DNA of 64,000 nucleotides, taken from Maratus speciosus (taxonomy: Eukaryota > Arthropoda > Arachnida > Araneae > Salticidae). This document shows, piece after piece, positions 1 to 9,946 of this stretch; within the stretch, counting starts at the first letter, position 1, and each line of letters opens with the position of its first letter. Below the pieces are notes generated by a model that did no database searches, was not told where the DNA came from, and saw nothing but the letters and a program-made list of their open reading frames with translations. The translations under genes and the position numbers were made by a program. The DNA lies in the NCBI GenBank assembly GCA_963932465.1, contig OZ010792.1:15703701-15767700 (forward strand), in the 5' to 3' direction.

Positions 1-1020
1 AACAATAATCTTTCTAGTACATTTCAATTAAAAATGTTTTAGAAATTTATCATGATAATGATTACGTTACAGAAATAATGGTAGCCAAAAAATTCACTGC
101 TGAGAAACCAATATGTACTATCTAACAGTAGTAATTTACGATAATTATTTTACGACTTAGAAAAAAAATAGCCTGACAAGTTGAAGAAAATTATTGACCA
201 TTTTACAAACGAAACCAAGAAAACGAAAATTTTGAAGAGTTTTTTTTTTTTGTTTGTTTGTTTATTTTGTGGAAACTAAACATATATCAATACAGATTAC
301 AAAACAATAATAAGAGGCGGGTTTAAACATATTGCACATCAGCCCACGGCGACAAAATTAAAAGGGGGGAGGTGAGGAGAAAGCGGCAACTTAAATTTTG
401 TGCGTATTGTTTTTGAGATTTTAAAAATATTACAAATGTCAAATGCAGAATCGATAAACATTTTCCTTCAAAAAGAGAGAAAAGTTAAGTATGAAATTCA
501 GTATTCTTTGGGCATTATTATAGCCTATGCAAAATTACACCCCTTTTATCTAACGGACATTAAACCTTATTTAATCGCAGAATTTTAGGATTAAATAAGG
601 CATAACATATTTTTCGAACGATATCAGTTTGCTTAGGCCGTAATCAGTCTCTGCCTCCCTCCCGCACACACACACACACTCCGCCAAAATCCGATAGCAC
701 ATATTAGTAGTCGATGAATTTTCGAATTAAAAAAAAGGAAAAAAATGTTTGGTGTTACTCAATTCAACTTTCTGAACAGTTTACAGAAATACTGTTTGTT
801 CAAAACATTATAAAAATGAATAAACACTTAGTTCCTAATTTTATACAAAGGCGAAATATTGGTGATAAAGACCTCGTGTTTTAAAGAAAACGTGCACTTT
901 CACTCATAAAGCTTAAACATTTTTCTAATGGCATAATTTTCAACAAATTTTCATTCCGCTCGTCCCGAAACAAGGCCTATAAATTAAAAAAAGAAAAAAG
1001 TAGAATTTTACTAAATTAAG
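1..1020. other. Gene-free AT-rich start of window
   Basis: No recognisable gene. Short frames here are composition artefacts. Visible structure is limited to a short CA run near 666-681, a run of T at 240-250, and the small hairpin at 565-600 listed separately. Confidence 0.6.
565..600. repeat. Perfect 12-bp inverted repeat around a TTATTTAAT box
   Basis: CCTTATTTAATC and its exact reverse complement GATTAAATAAGG flank a 12-base loop. The same CTTATTTAATC word recurs at the centre of many short elements in this window, so this may be a decayed core of one of them. Confidence 0.6.
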
Positions 1021-1154
1021 TCACATTCTGGCAGGCTCAGACTGGCCCGCTGGGCAACCGACCTGTGGGTCGGTGTGCCCTAAACCAGGTAAAGCTGCTC
1101 CCTCCCTCAGGTGAAGATAATAGTTTTAAAATTTATTGTGTTTACAAAAAGTAC

Positions 1155-1575
1155 GTAAAACGTCTTTCGATTACAAAGTTTGTGAATAACAACATCTGCC
1201 GCAGTTTCACGCGTTCGCGAGCAAAAATTAATTAAAACTTATGTCATAAAAATGCCCCTTTCGATTTAAGAATAGCCTTCATTTAAGGCTGCTCTCAAGT
1301 TCACTGCTCAACAAGCGCGAAACTTCCTGACACAATAACGTACACATTTTTAAACGTAAAGGTATAAAATTGGCAGGCTTGACTATGGAAGCGATTTGGA
1401 ATCGAAATGATTTTCCATTTTTTGATAAATAAATTACCTACCGAGTTATAAGCGTTTTTCATTACGTGACAAGAACTTTTTCTCCCTTTGTTGACTGATT
1501 TTTCTACTTTCGCCAGAAAATTCCGTTCAAAACGTCACCTTTGACAGTGTTTTCTGTAAGATCTATTGCGTTTTA

Positions 1576-1617
<42 letters not shown>

Positions 1618-1740
1618 AAACTGTCTTTCAATTTCAAAGTTTCTGAATAACAACACCTGCCAGTTTCATGCGTTATCGAGAAAAAATTAAAACGTATGTC
1701 ACAAAGTTGTCCTTTGGATTTAAGAACAGCCTTAATTATA
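1155..1740 (+). repeat. Direct repeat pair (1155-1280 and 1617-1740)
   Basis: Two roughly 120-bp segments, both running from a CTTTC-AAAGTTT-TGAATAACAAC start to a GATTTAAGAA-AGCC end, lie about 460 bp apart in the same orientation and differ by substitutions and small gaps. The second copy leads into the Helitron-type terminus at 1785. I infer partial duplicate copies of one element. Confidence 0.6.
1577..1615 (+). repeat. Poly(A) tract
   Basis: An uninterrupted run of about 39 A. It sits just upstream of the second 120-bp repeat and could be a retroposon tail or a simple mononucleotide expansion. Confidence 0.9.
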
Positions 1741-1784
1741 AAATCATACAAATTTCATGTTCATCTTTGAATATTATCACGGGC

Positions 1785-1816
1785 CCGGGCAACACCGGGT
1801 GGGTCAGCCTGTCTAG
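1785..1816 (+). mobile_element. Helitron-type 3' terminus (degenerate)
   Basis: A GC-rich hairpin (CCCGG-GCAACA-CCGGG) is followed by a short GGGTCAG spacer and CTAG. This is the layout of Helitron 3' ends: a hairpin just before CTRR. The approach sequence (ATAAAATCATACAAA) matches that before the terminus at 3671-3698, so both belong to one family. No helicase is present. The 5' end was not located. Confidence 0.5.
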
Positions 1817-1987
1817 ACTAATAAAAGAAAGTTTCGCTGTGTGTGCGGTGGCTAACGAAATCTATTGCACACAGAAGTCTGATAATTTGAGTGAGTGTAG
1901 TGCAAGATTGTTCTTGATTGCACCTGAACCTCAGATTTTTAATTTTTTATGACCGCCCCCCCCCCCCCCCAGAGCACCTTTCAGTTT

Positions 1988-3250
1988 TTATGCCTGAATT
2001 GTTCATAACTTGCCCCCTTTTTATTCGATCTTCTTCGTTTTTGGGGGGGGGGCTTTTCTCATTTAGTTATTCTCCGTTTCTACATTTCAGTTAAGAACCT
2101 TGGCCCTTGGCCCCTTGAAAGTTTTGTGCGCCATGCGTTTTTCACCCCCTAATATTATCAACCTCTCAATGCATAACTTTAAAATTAAGACTTGGACTCC
2201 TCTCCCCGGGCAGGACACTCATATTTTTATTTTGCACCTAGTACCCTTTTTTAAGAATTTGGAAATAACAAAACCCCACTTTTTTTCGCGCTTCTTTAAA
2301 AGTTTATTCGAATGATTAATACATACCCTATGCTTAATTTCGACTCTTTGTGATCTAAAGTGCTAAGTACTAGAGCCTTTTAACATGTTTTCATCTTAGG
2401 GCCCTGCTCTGAACAATCATTTGGCTCCTTTTGGGCCTCCAATTATATCTTGCTTAAAATGGTCTGATTCACTAACTTTTTTTTTGTAACAACATCTTAG
2501 GAAATCCAGCTACTACACGAATGACAAAAATTTTTTTTAGACTTCAGCTACCATCAAATTTGAATATTAATCGCCTTCTTGGGGCCCTTGGTGCAGCTTC
2601 TTCAAAAATGATCCGATTCTCTTGCAATTTTCTTTAACATAGTTCTAGCGTTCTTTGGCTAATATATAAAGTATTAAAAACTTTCCTTTTGCCAGCTACA
2701 TTCCAGTTGAGACCCTGAACCGCAGGGTCTTGGTACAGGGTACCTTGAAGTCTTTGTGCCCTAAATTGTTAATAAATTGCCCCCTTTTAATCCGATCTTC
2801 GTTTTTGGGGCTCTTTTTCCATTTAGTTATTCTTCCGTTTCTACATTTCAGTTAATACACTGGCGCCCAAGGATAACTTTTTGTGCGTCATGCATTGTCA
2901 CCCTCTCATTGCATAACTTCAAAATTTTGTCTCGGACTTCTCTCCCTGAGCAAACGCTTTCATATTTTTATTGGGATCCTAGGGTTTTTTTTAAGCATTT
3001 CTTTGAAGAAATTTTCTAATGATTAATACTTATATCCTATGCTTAATTTCGACTAATTGAAAATCTAAAGCGCTAAGTACTCTTATAACATGTTTTCATC
3101 TTAGGCCTTGCTCTCAATTATTAGTTGGCTCCTATTATAGCTCCCTTAAATATGGTCCGATTCACTAGGATTTTTTTGGTAACAACTTCTTAGGTCCTCC
3201 AGCTACTACATGAATAACAAATCTTTACTCATAGTTCAGCTACTTTCTGC
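1988..3250 (+). repeat. Two-unit tandem duplication, unit ~770 bp
   Basis: Unit 1 (about 1988-2757) and unit 2 (about 2758-3250) share the same ordered blocks: a TTGCCCCCTTTT stretch, CATTTAGTTATTC followed by CGTTTCTACATTTCAG, GTGCG-CATGC, CCTATGCTTAATTTCGACT, AACATGTTTTCATCTTAGG and CCAGCTACTAC. Unit 2 is shorter. G and C runs (1958-1970, 2043-2052) lie near or in unit 1. The pair sits between two Helitron-type 3' ends and is probably internal to a non-autonomous Helitron. Confidence 0.7.
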
Positions 3251-3670
3251 ATCATGAAAGTTTATCTTAGACTTCTGCTACCATCTTTTTCGATCATTAA
3301 CGGCGAATTCACTTCTCGGTTGTCATGGGCTCTGAAAATTGGCCAATTCAACTTAGCTTACTATGGCTTTAAAGATTATAGTTCCACCACCAGGATTCGC
3401 ATTCTTATCTCGGGTTCAATGAGCTCGATTACCACGGAGTTTGATTCATTAAACTTGGTTTTCCATTGTTTCCGTGCGCGTATGGAACACTACTGGCATA
3501 CACTGCCTATGGTAGCGAGGACCAAGTCTACAGGTTCTTTCAGAAAGAGGTTTGTTGGGAACACACTAGACGCTGCCGAAGGCAGTGGGCCACCCCTAAA
3601 ACCAGGTTCATTTGAACTTCTTTCGGAATATATAAAATCATACAAACTTGTTTTGTTTATGTTATTATAA

Positions 3671-3698
3671 AGGCCCCGGACAACGCCGGGTCAGCTAG
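3671..3698 (+). mobile_element. Helitron-type 3' terminus
   Basis: A hairpin with arms CCCGG and CCGGG around ACAACG is followed by TCAGCTAG and then T. This fits a Helitron 3' end (hairpin, then CTAG, inserted before T). The upstream 400 bases read open as 138 codons from 3254, but I recognise no domain and treat that frame as accidental. Confidence 0.6.
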
Positions 3699-3824
3699 TT
3701 ACATATATATATGCATAGTATATATGTAACTTCAAAACACAATTACGCAGAACTTTTTTGAGTGATAAAAGGGCGCACAAACTTTTTTTGCTCCAGGGCG
3801 CTGAATATGTAGCTACGCCACTGA

Positions 3825-4316
3825 TGTAATGACCCGCCCCTCTCATATTCATTGAATTGAACCCTGACGATAACAAGCAGAGTTGATTGTGAATATCTGA
3901 AGTTCGTAAGGAGTAAGTAAATTACTTAGAGGCAAGATTTTATTGACTACACATGTACGAATTTAAATTAAAATTTCTGACGATCTAAAAAAATATGGAC
4001 AACATGATGTAAATGCATTTCTGTAAGGTAGAAGACACGCCCTTAGTCAATGATATTATTTGAATGAAAACGACAATTCTCGTTTCTCGTCGTGAATGTA
4101 TTAAGTTTATATAATGAATTGTTTTTACTGCTGAATTTTCTGATATTCAAGTGTGACCCACCTGTAGTGCACGCTGTCTATAGCATAGTCGAGTGCGACC
4201 CACCTGTAGTACACGCTTTCTATGGAACAGTAGAGTGTGACCCACCAGTGATGCACGCTGCCCAATGCAAAAGCCAAGCGTGACCCACCGTGATGCACGC
4301 CAGTGTGAACGTGTTT
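3825..4316 (+). mobile_element. Truncated copy of the minisatellite-bearing TTAA element (family U)
   Basis: From GTAATGACCCGCCCCTC onward this matches 8218-8790 closely, including the 42-bp repeat block (here about four units, 4151-4300, one with a short deletion). The left terminus seen at 8107 is missing. The right end reads GTGTGAACGTGTTTATG, so the expected TTAA is mutated. It abuts the LINE ORF1 fragment. Long frames on both strands are a by-product of a repeat period divisible by three. Confidence 0.7.
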
Positions 4317-4317
4317 A

Positions 4318-4953
4318 TGAGTCATTTGACCCCCGTAAACTTACTCAACTTAGAGAATTTAAATCTTTTCTTTATAACCATGACTATGACTTAATTGATA
4401 TTCATACAAAACTTAAGGCAATTGTGGTTGACACAGATGACGGTTTCACACCCGCTAATACCTCAAAAAGTAGAAAAAATGCTTTTAACTCTTCAATTCC
4501 TCTTAAGAACAAATATGCAGTACTTAACATATATTTATACAAATTTTTACAATATTTAATACAATTTTTAACTGAAAAAAATAAAGATGATAATAAAATG
4601 GGATTAGTTGACCTCCCTGAGGGCGATTCAGCCGGTGGCTCTGCTACTGATTCGACTCCCCAAAAAATAAGAATTCATCCATTCTATATAAAATTTAAAG
4701 GTAAATGGACTGAACTTGCCAGCGAAATTAAAAAACTAAATGAAAGTAATCCTATGATTAAATTAGATGGTGAACTACTTAAAGTAGACTATAAATCTGA
4801 TGTAGACTTTCGAAAACTCTATCCTATTTAGATTCCCAAACTATTCCGTATACTACCCTGAGCCCAGCGGAACAGCGCCCACGAAAAGTTGTTATTTGGG
4901 GAATTCCCCCATATACTGACCCCCAGGTTATAATTGATGCGCTCAAAGATTAA
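4318..4953 (+). pseudogene. LINE ORF1 (gag-like, PRE_C2HC-type) fragment
   Basis: Downstream of the minisatellite one frame stays open to 4831. Its C-terminal half reads RIHPFYIKFKGKWTELASEI and later KSDVDFRKL, a pattern I know from nucleocapsid-like ORF1 proteins of jockey/I-type LINEs (P-P-hydrophobic-V/I-K, tryptophan, then a D-Y/F-R-L block). A frame change near 4828 continues into KVVIWGIPPYTDPQVI, the expected next segment of such proteins (K-V-V-I-x-G-L/I-P). A stop falls at 4951-4953 before any zinc knuckle. The N-terminal 18 codons of the track-length frame come from minisatellite sequence and are not part of it. It is a dead fragment with both ends missing. Family-level assignment is from memory of motifs, not a search. 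Confidence 0.6.
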
Positions 4954-5099
4954 ATTTCTCTCTTTAGTAGTTCTAATTACAGTTTAAATTTTTCCCAATG
5001 GCTCATAATAACATAAGATACCCAGTCTGGGTGTTAAGCTGATATCAGCTAGGAAACCCCTTAATGATGCTCACCTGTTCAGCACCTGTTCAATTAATA

Positions 5100-5237
5100 A
5101 GGAGTTTAAAAAAAGAGAAAATTTCTATTTAAATTTATTGGTGGAAGTTTGCCCTAGTGAAAATAAAAACCTGCGAAAGAGGGTAGAGTTGAAAATTCAT
5201 TTTAAGGATATGTCAGTTCATCTTTACTCATAGTTCC
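5100..5237 (+). mobile_element. Partial family-E element (right end)
   Basis: The block with TTTATTGGTGGAAGTTT, TTAAGGATATGTCAGTTC and CTCATAGTTCCA matches the right end of the complete family-E copies (for example 25862-26401). The left part is absent. Confidence 0.6.
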
Positions 5238-5305
5238 AAGGTGAGCATTTCTAAGGGAAGTCATATTTTGTCCGCACCAACCCAAGTCCTCATTAAATGA
5301 TGTCC

Positions 5306-5515
5306 TTAACACTAGAAAGACGGTGAGCGGTCATTTTGACCGCTACCAAATGAATATATTTCGATTCGAACCAGAAATTTCTTTATAAAACTAATTTAAA
5401 AGATGCAGAGAATAAAAACGAGTTAAATAAATAAGTTAGTAATTTAAAATAAAAATTCTGGTGTCAAATATTTTTTATAAAATTTGAGCAAAATTCCCCG
5501 TCTTTCTAGTATTAA
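5306..5515 (+). mobile_element. TTAA-flanked MITE, family B
   Basis: TTAA, then CACTAGAAAGACGG; the other end is CCGTCTTTCTAGTATTAA, giving terminal inverted repeats of about 14 bp. A GGTCATTTTGACC palindrome lies just inside the left end. The middle carries ACCAGAAATTTC and TTCTGGTG boxes. Other copies: 20898-21112 and 26887-27097. TTAA target use and no coding capacity suggest a piggyBac-type MITE. Confidence 0.85.
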
Positions 5516-5555
5516 CGTTAAATAGAATATGACAGGGAATATGAAATTGTCCACA

Positions 5556-5762
5556 TTAACCCTTTAACAGGTTTTGCACGTACACAGTACGAGCAAGAAG
5601 AGTTTGCTTATTTCGTTAGTAAAAGTTTTCGTTTACCACTAATTTTAAACTGCAATATTCGCTTTATTTTAAGTCAGACATATGTTTACTAAGGCAAATA
5701 TTTTAGTACGATAAAAGTGGTGTGTATTCCTGATTTTCAGTTTATTGTATCAAAAAAATTAA
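5556..5762 (+). mobile_element. Possible TTAA element, unassigned
   Basis: TTAACCCTTTAACAGG at the left resembles other TTAA element ends, and the next element begins at about 5759-5768. I could not match the two termini to each other, so the right boundary is uncertain. Confidence 0.35.
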
Positions 5763-5767
5763 CCTCT

Positions 5768-6007
5768 TTACCCTTTAGTGCGCAGCCTTGCATGTATGCA
5801 GTGTTTTGAATATAATAGATTTTTTTTTATTCGTATATACCTAATTCACACCAGAAAATTAAAATAGCAATATTTGCTTTAATTAATAACAGACCTTCCA
5901 TATTTAATTAAAGCGAAATTAACCATTGAAACTTTCTGGTGTAAAGTCAAATTCTCTGAACTAGGTAATTTCTAGAACGTATTCTATCATGGGAATTAAA
6001 GGGTTAA
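5768..6007 (+). mobile_element. TTAA-flanked MITE, family Q
   Basis: Runs from CCCTTTAGTGCGCAGC to ATGGGAATTAAAGGGTTAA. Internal ACACCAGAAAATTAAAATAG and CTTTCTGGTGTAAAG boxes bracket the core. A near-identical copy lies in reverse at 40910-41156, and in both places it shares one terminal TTAA with family S. A partial copy is at 9515. Confidence 0.75.
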
Positions 6008-6238
6008 AAATTAAGTTTTATAAAATAAATATTTATGCAAAATAAGGTTTTGGGAGACATACTTATTAAAATATTTACTAATTTCCAATATTTTAGCGTA
6101 AAACAGCCACACGACAGTAGTTTTTACTGATATTGCAGGTGTACAACAGAAGAAACGATTGACGTATTATATCAAATATGTATCTCTGATTTTTTTCATT
6201 ATTTTTCCTGTGTAATAAATCTTTCAGAGAAACATATA

Positions 6239-7171
6239 CAGTAAACTATCGAATATCCGGCTCGCGGCTATCCGGTCCTCCATATTATCCGGCCTAGTAA
6301 AAAGTTAAAAGTACTACTAGTAGTTGCAAGTGACCGAGACAGACAGGTTGCCGTCCGCAGAAAGTGCTGACTCACGACAGAAAGGAGCAAGAAGAGGTTG
6401 CAAATTGCAATAGCAGAGAATTCGAAACATAGTAATTGCAAGGTCTTGGAACAGGCTTTCGGACCATAAAGGTGGACATAAACTCGTGTGGGAAACTGAA
6501 GTGGAAGATAAGAACGATACTCTTATTTCGTTGCTGAAAAATATACCGGGCTCTGACGATGTCAATGCAGAGGACATTACAGAATGGATGGCAAACGACG
6601 AAGTTATTGAATTAAGTGACAACAGTATTGTAGAAATGGTGATAGAGGGAGAAGTAACAGAAGAAAATAGGAGGAGGATTGCATGAAAAATCTCATCCCA
6701 CATTTAAAAGGGTTTAAGACAATTGAGACAGTACTGCAGTGCATCATAAGTCAGCAGGAAGAAGCGACGCCAACTAATATCATCTGCTTGCGTAAGTGGA
6801 GGGGTATTGCTTCGCGGAAGAGGGCTAACAGGAAGAACAAAAAAAAAATGAATGCTTTTTCAAAAACTAAAAACTGTAAGTTTTGACTCTTTTATCTTAT
6901 GCATAACTTTTCATAATTGGTCAATCATTTATTAATAAACAGAAAAATAAGATTTACGCATTCTTTACGAATTAGGCTTACGTTTTACGTTGGTATTTTG
7001 CTTATTTTTAAACTGTATGTGCTATGGAATTTATCTTACATGTGTTTCTAATATCATGGCGGAGGGAGGGCATGAAAGGAGTAAACATTTATAGAACTCT
7101 GGCTTATCCGGAGTTTTTGTTATCCGGCCTACTCTTCCGCCACATTAGGCCGGATAGTCTGGAGTTTACTG
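6239..7171 (+). mobile_element. pogo/Tigger-type DNA transposon, internally deleted
   Basis: Both ends begin CAGTAAACT and are flanked by TA. Just inside, both carry several TATCCGG words, a hallmark of Tigger termini (seen at 6254-6295 and 7105-7165). About 930 bp long, far shorter than autonomous Tiggers, because the N-terminal DNA-binding and most of the DDE domain are missing. The remaining coding part is listed separately. It sits inside family S, and the S sequence continues correctly on either side. Confidence 0.8.
6486..6886 (+). pseudogene. Tigger transposase C-terminal fragment
   Basis: Two overlapping frames (6486-6686 and 6683-6886) give one domain order known from the tail of Tigger/jerky transposases. 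It has an I-P-G-S-D-D-V-N-x-E-D-I-T-E-W-M block, an acidic stretch, then EATPTNIICLRKWRGIA and a basic KRANRKNKKK tail. Just upstream an in-frame SWNRL also fits. The frames are joined by a one-base shift near 6683. Catalytic aspartates are not present, so it cannot act as a transposase. Confidence rests on motif order. Confidence 0.7.
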
Positions 7172-7205
7172 TATATTTTTTTCGAAACAAAAAAAAAATC
7201 CGCAT

Positions 7206-7433
7206 TTAACACTTTCACTGCCGCAAAAAGTAAGAATATTCAAATTTCTTCTTCAAAGTCGTTTGCCACCACAAATTCTGATAGGTAAATTTCGCTTAAC
7301 TAATACAGAGTAATTTCTACCAATAAATAAGGCAATTTTATTTAATTTTTAAATATTGGTGAGAAAGTAATAAATTAATGCCACGAATATTAAAGCTACG
7401 AGTATACTCGTAGCGTGGCAGTCAAAGTGTTAA
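7206..7433 (+). mobile_element. TTAA-flanked MITE, family T
   Basis: Ends CACTTTCACTGCC and GGCAGTCAAAGTG form terminal inverted repeats directly inside TTAA on both sides. Core boxes are CCACCACAAATTCTGATAG and ATATTGGTGAG around AATAAATAAGGCAA. A TACGAGTATACTCGTA palindrome lies near the right end. It is inserted in the terminal repeat of family S. Confidence 0.85.
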
Positions 7434-7492
7434 GTGTTAAGAAGTTAACCAGAGATACGTTTTAAACTGATATGCATCAAAGAGTGTTCACT

Positions 7493-7765
7493 CACCGCCC
7501 TGAATACTAGGTCTGAGCGCTGACATAAAAATGGCTGCTGCTAAAGGCGGAGAGTTTTTAACGTATGTACGGTCCCCTAAATTTAGACACCGGCGTTTTA
7601 TAAATTATTATTTGACTTGTTTAATTTCAGAAAAATAAAGCGAAAAAAGGTTTTAAAAATTATTGGTACTAAAATTTAAGGGACCGTACACATGCTGAAA
7701 CAAATCCAACTTCGGCAGCCGCCATTTTCGTGTCAGCGCACATGCCTAGTAATCAGGAGGCCGTG
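7493..7765 (+). mobile_element. MITE, family G, with GTTCACT target repeat
   Basis: GTTCACT occurs on both sides (7486-7492 and 7766-7772). Ends carry CACCGCCCTGAATACTAGG and its near reverse complement, followed inside by AAAATGGCTGC/GCAGCCGCCATTTT and GTACGGTCCCCTAAATTT/AAATTTAAGGGACCGTAC. The centre reads TTGACTTGTTTAATTTCAG. Other copies are at 17063, 18359 (perfect 8-bp repeat) and 25410. A hAT-like origin is an inference from repeat length. Confidence 0.8.
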
Positions 7766-7892
7766 GTTCACTAAATATTAAAAAGCTGGCAGTTCTCAGA
7801 GCATACTTTAACGAAATCTAGTTAGTGTTGCCAGTTAGATACTTTTAACAAAAACCTCGAATGCTTGATTGCCAGCGCTTTTAAAAATCCGT

Positions 7893-8110
7893 TTAACCCT
7901 TTCGAGGGCGGTGTCCTTAAAAAGAGAGACCTAATTTTAATTCCAAAACTGACAAACGGCACCAAGAATATTTAATTAAATTTTTCTTTATATAATGTAC
8001 GTGAAAATAAGCAAGTTCATATTTTCTAATAACATTATCTATAAATTCTGGTGTTAGTTCATTATATCATCAATTTATAAACAGAATTACTGCGCGCCGG
8101 AAAGGGTTAA
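7893..8110 (+). mobile_element. TTAA-flanked MITE, family F
   Basis: From TTAACCCTTTCGAGGGCGG to GCGCCGGAAAGGGTTAA. The core is bracketed by GGCACCAAGAATATTTAATT and AAATTCTGGTGTTAG. Copies are at 56679-56887 (reverse) and 63679-63896. Its right TTAA is also the left TTAA of family U. Confidence 0.85.
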
Positions 8111-8797
8111 CACGTTCACGCTGGCGCCGATATTCATGTTTTTCACTGTGAGACGGCTCTCGAATTCATATTTCGCCATCTGGTGGCGCGGTACTGTCGC
8201 TTATTCAGGCACTATATGTAATGATCCGCCCCTCTCATATTTATCGAATTGAACTCGAATGTAACAAGCAGAGTTGATTGTGAAGGTCTGAAAGTTCATA
8301 AGGGGTAAGGAAATTACTTAGAGACATGATTTTATTTCCTACATATGTACGAATTTAATATAAGATGTCTTACAATCTAAAGATATATGAACAACATGAT
8401 ATAAATGCATTTCTGTATGGTAGAAGAGACGCCCTTAGTCAATGATATTTTTTGAATGGAAACGAAAACTCTCGTTTCCCGTCATGAATGTATTACGTTT
8501 TTAATAATGAATTGTTTTTACTACTGAAATTTCGAATATTTATGTGTGATACACCTGTAGTGCACGGCGTTCATAGCATAGTCAAGTGTGACCCACCTGT
8601 AATGCACGGCGTTTATAGCATAGCCAAGTGTGACCAACCTGTAGTACACGCCTTCTATGCAACAGTCGAGTGTGACCCACCGGTGATGCACGCCGCCTGA
8701 TGCGAAAGTCAAGCGTGATCCACCGGTGATGTACGCCGCCTGATGGGACAGTCAAGCGTGACCCACTGGTGATGCACGCCGGCGTGAATTGTGTTAA
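8107..8797 (+). mobile_element. TTAA-flanked element carrying a minisatellite, family U
   Basis: Left end CACGTTCACGCTGGCG and right end CGCCGGCGTGAATTGTG are inverted repeats next to TTAA on both sides. About 690 bp long and without coding capacity. The right third is a GC-rich 42-bp tandem array whose last unit merges into the terminal repeat, which suggests the array grew from the terminus. A truncated copy is at 3825-4316. Confidence 0.8.
8540..8788 (+). repeat. 42-bp minisatellite, about six units
   Basis: Units have the form GTGTGACCCACCTGTAGTGC, ACGC, then a variable TCTATAGCATAGTC-like half. Units grade from a TATAGCATAGTC type on the left to a CCTGATGCGACAGTC type on the right. The period is divisible by three, so all-open frames arise on both strands encoding a 14-residue repeat (C-D-P-P-V-x-H-A). 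I do not think these frames are genes. Confidence 0.9.
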
Positions 8798-8843
8798 TTC
8801 GGAATAGTTTCGCTTAAACATTTAAACAAGTGACTGGTTCCAA

Positions 8844-9398
8844 GAATGGAATTATGTATTTATGAATAAAGTGGAGGAGACATAAAGTGTATAGTCTACC
8901 AGTTGCAAGTGAAGTACTGAGGAGGTTGTCACAAGATGGTTGCTCGAATCAACAGTTTCTGATTACAGCCGTAGCAAACTTTCACCAAAGAAATTTGGAT
9001 AGAAAATGTTCCCTTATTTTAGCGACTTATTGATTCAATATTTCTTTCACAAATATGGTGAAATTTTCTATTCTTTTTGATTGGCGTAATTTAGGTCGAT
9101 TATTACAATATATTACACTGACACTGACAGCAATTTCTTAGTTTCTCAAAATATGGCGGAAACTCAGGGACTGACTACCACCCAACTGAAATTCCTCCAA
9201 TAAAAATGAATATATGTTTTATGCCATAATTATGATTGAAATTCAGCATTAATAAGGCGTTTAAATAGGGTGCTAAATATCTTGTCAAATTTACTGGTGG
9301 AAGTTTTCATCTGTGGTAACTACCCTCTGCCATACCAGTTATAGTTAAAGTTTTACCAATTTGAGTATAAGACTGTTAATTTTTATTTATAGTTTTAT
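8844..9398 (+). mobile_element. Family-E element with 8-bp target repeat
   Basis: Ends are GAATGGAATTATG...GAATAAAG and CTTTTTATTTATAG-type reverse complement. GGTTCCAA and GGTTCCAG flank it. Interior carries TTGCAAGTGAAGTACTGAGG, TTGTCACAA-ATGG and several CCA-GTAAA/TTTACTGGTGG boxes. Related copies: 19682, 25862, 26402 and 34787. Non-coding. Confidence 0.75.
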
Positions 9399-9514
9399 GG
9401 TTCCAGGGGCTTCCTAGTTGAGAAGCATCTCGGTGTCCTGTCTATGAGTAGATGGAACATATCATGAAAGAAGAGGTGGTGAAAGTAGATCTCTAGTGCA
9501 GAACATGCAATTGT

Positions 9515-9660
9515 TTAACCCTTTAGTGCGCAACATTCATATACACAAACAACAGTATTTTGAATTTAATACATTTTTTTAATTCGTATATTCCTAATTT
9601 ACACCAGAAAATTAAAATAGCAATATTTGCTTTAATTAATAACTTAATTTCGGAAACAAT
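9515..9660 (+). mobile_element. Partial family-Q element
   Basis: TTAACCCTTTAGTGCGCAAC and the following 140 bases match 5768-5910. Similarity stops after CTTTAATTAATAAC. A CAATCATGGGAA near 9739 may be a mutated right end. Confidence 0.6.
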
Positions 9661-9946
9661 GGGAATTTTACCATTTTAAAAAATGGTACTAATCAAGAAA
9701 TCTTAATTTTTACAAAGTAGCCCCGCTGTCAACACTACCAATCATGGGAAGTCCGCAATAGAACGATAAAAAATGCATAGCAAAGGGATTAAAAAGGGGA
9801 TTTACACAAACAATGAAACAATGTACAGCTCATATTCAAAATATTATAATAGTTACTTTTTTTACAAATTGAAAATATCGTTTGGTAATTTAATGTATTT
9901 TAATGCAAATATGCAAACGATATTTTTATTAAGAGCTTATTGTTGT

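Larger units (their letters stand above)
6004..7440 (-). mobile_element. TTAA-flanked element, family S, split by two insertions
   Basis: Reverse-oriented relative to the intact copy at 40636-40913, whose left end is CCCTTAAATGCGCG. Here S is interrupted at a TA by the Tigger element 6239-7171, then resumes with TATATTTTTTTCGAAACAAA. It is interrupted again inside its own terminal repeat, at the internal TTAA, by family T (7206-7433). The last bases, GTGTTAA at 7434-7440, complete its end. The left TTAA (6004-6007) is shared with family Q. Confidence 0.75.

Noticed and set aside
1028..1090. hAT-type end (CAGGCTCAGACTGGCC) with GACC hairpin
   Set aside because: Looks like a known style of hAT terminus, but no partner end or target repeat was found within the window.
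3254..3670. 138-codon open frame
   Set aside because: No recognised domain; it lies directly before a Helitron-type 3' end and in non-coding repeat DNA. Most likely chance.
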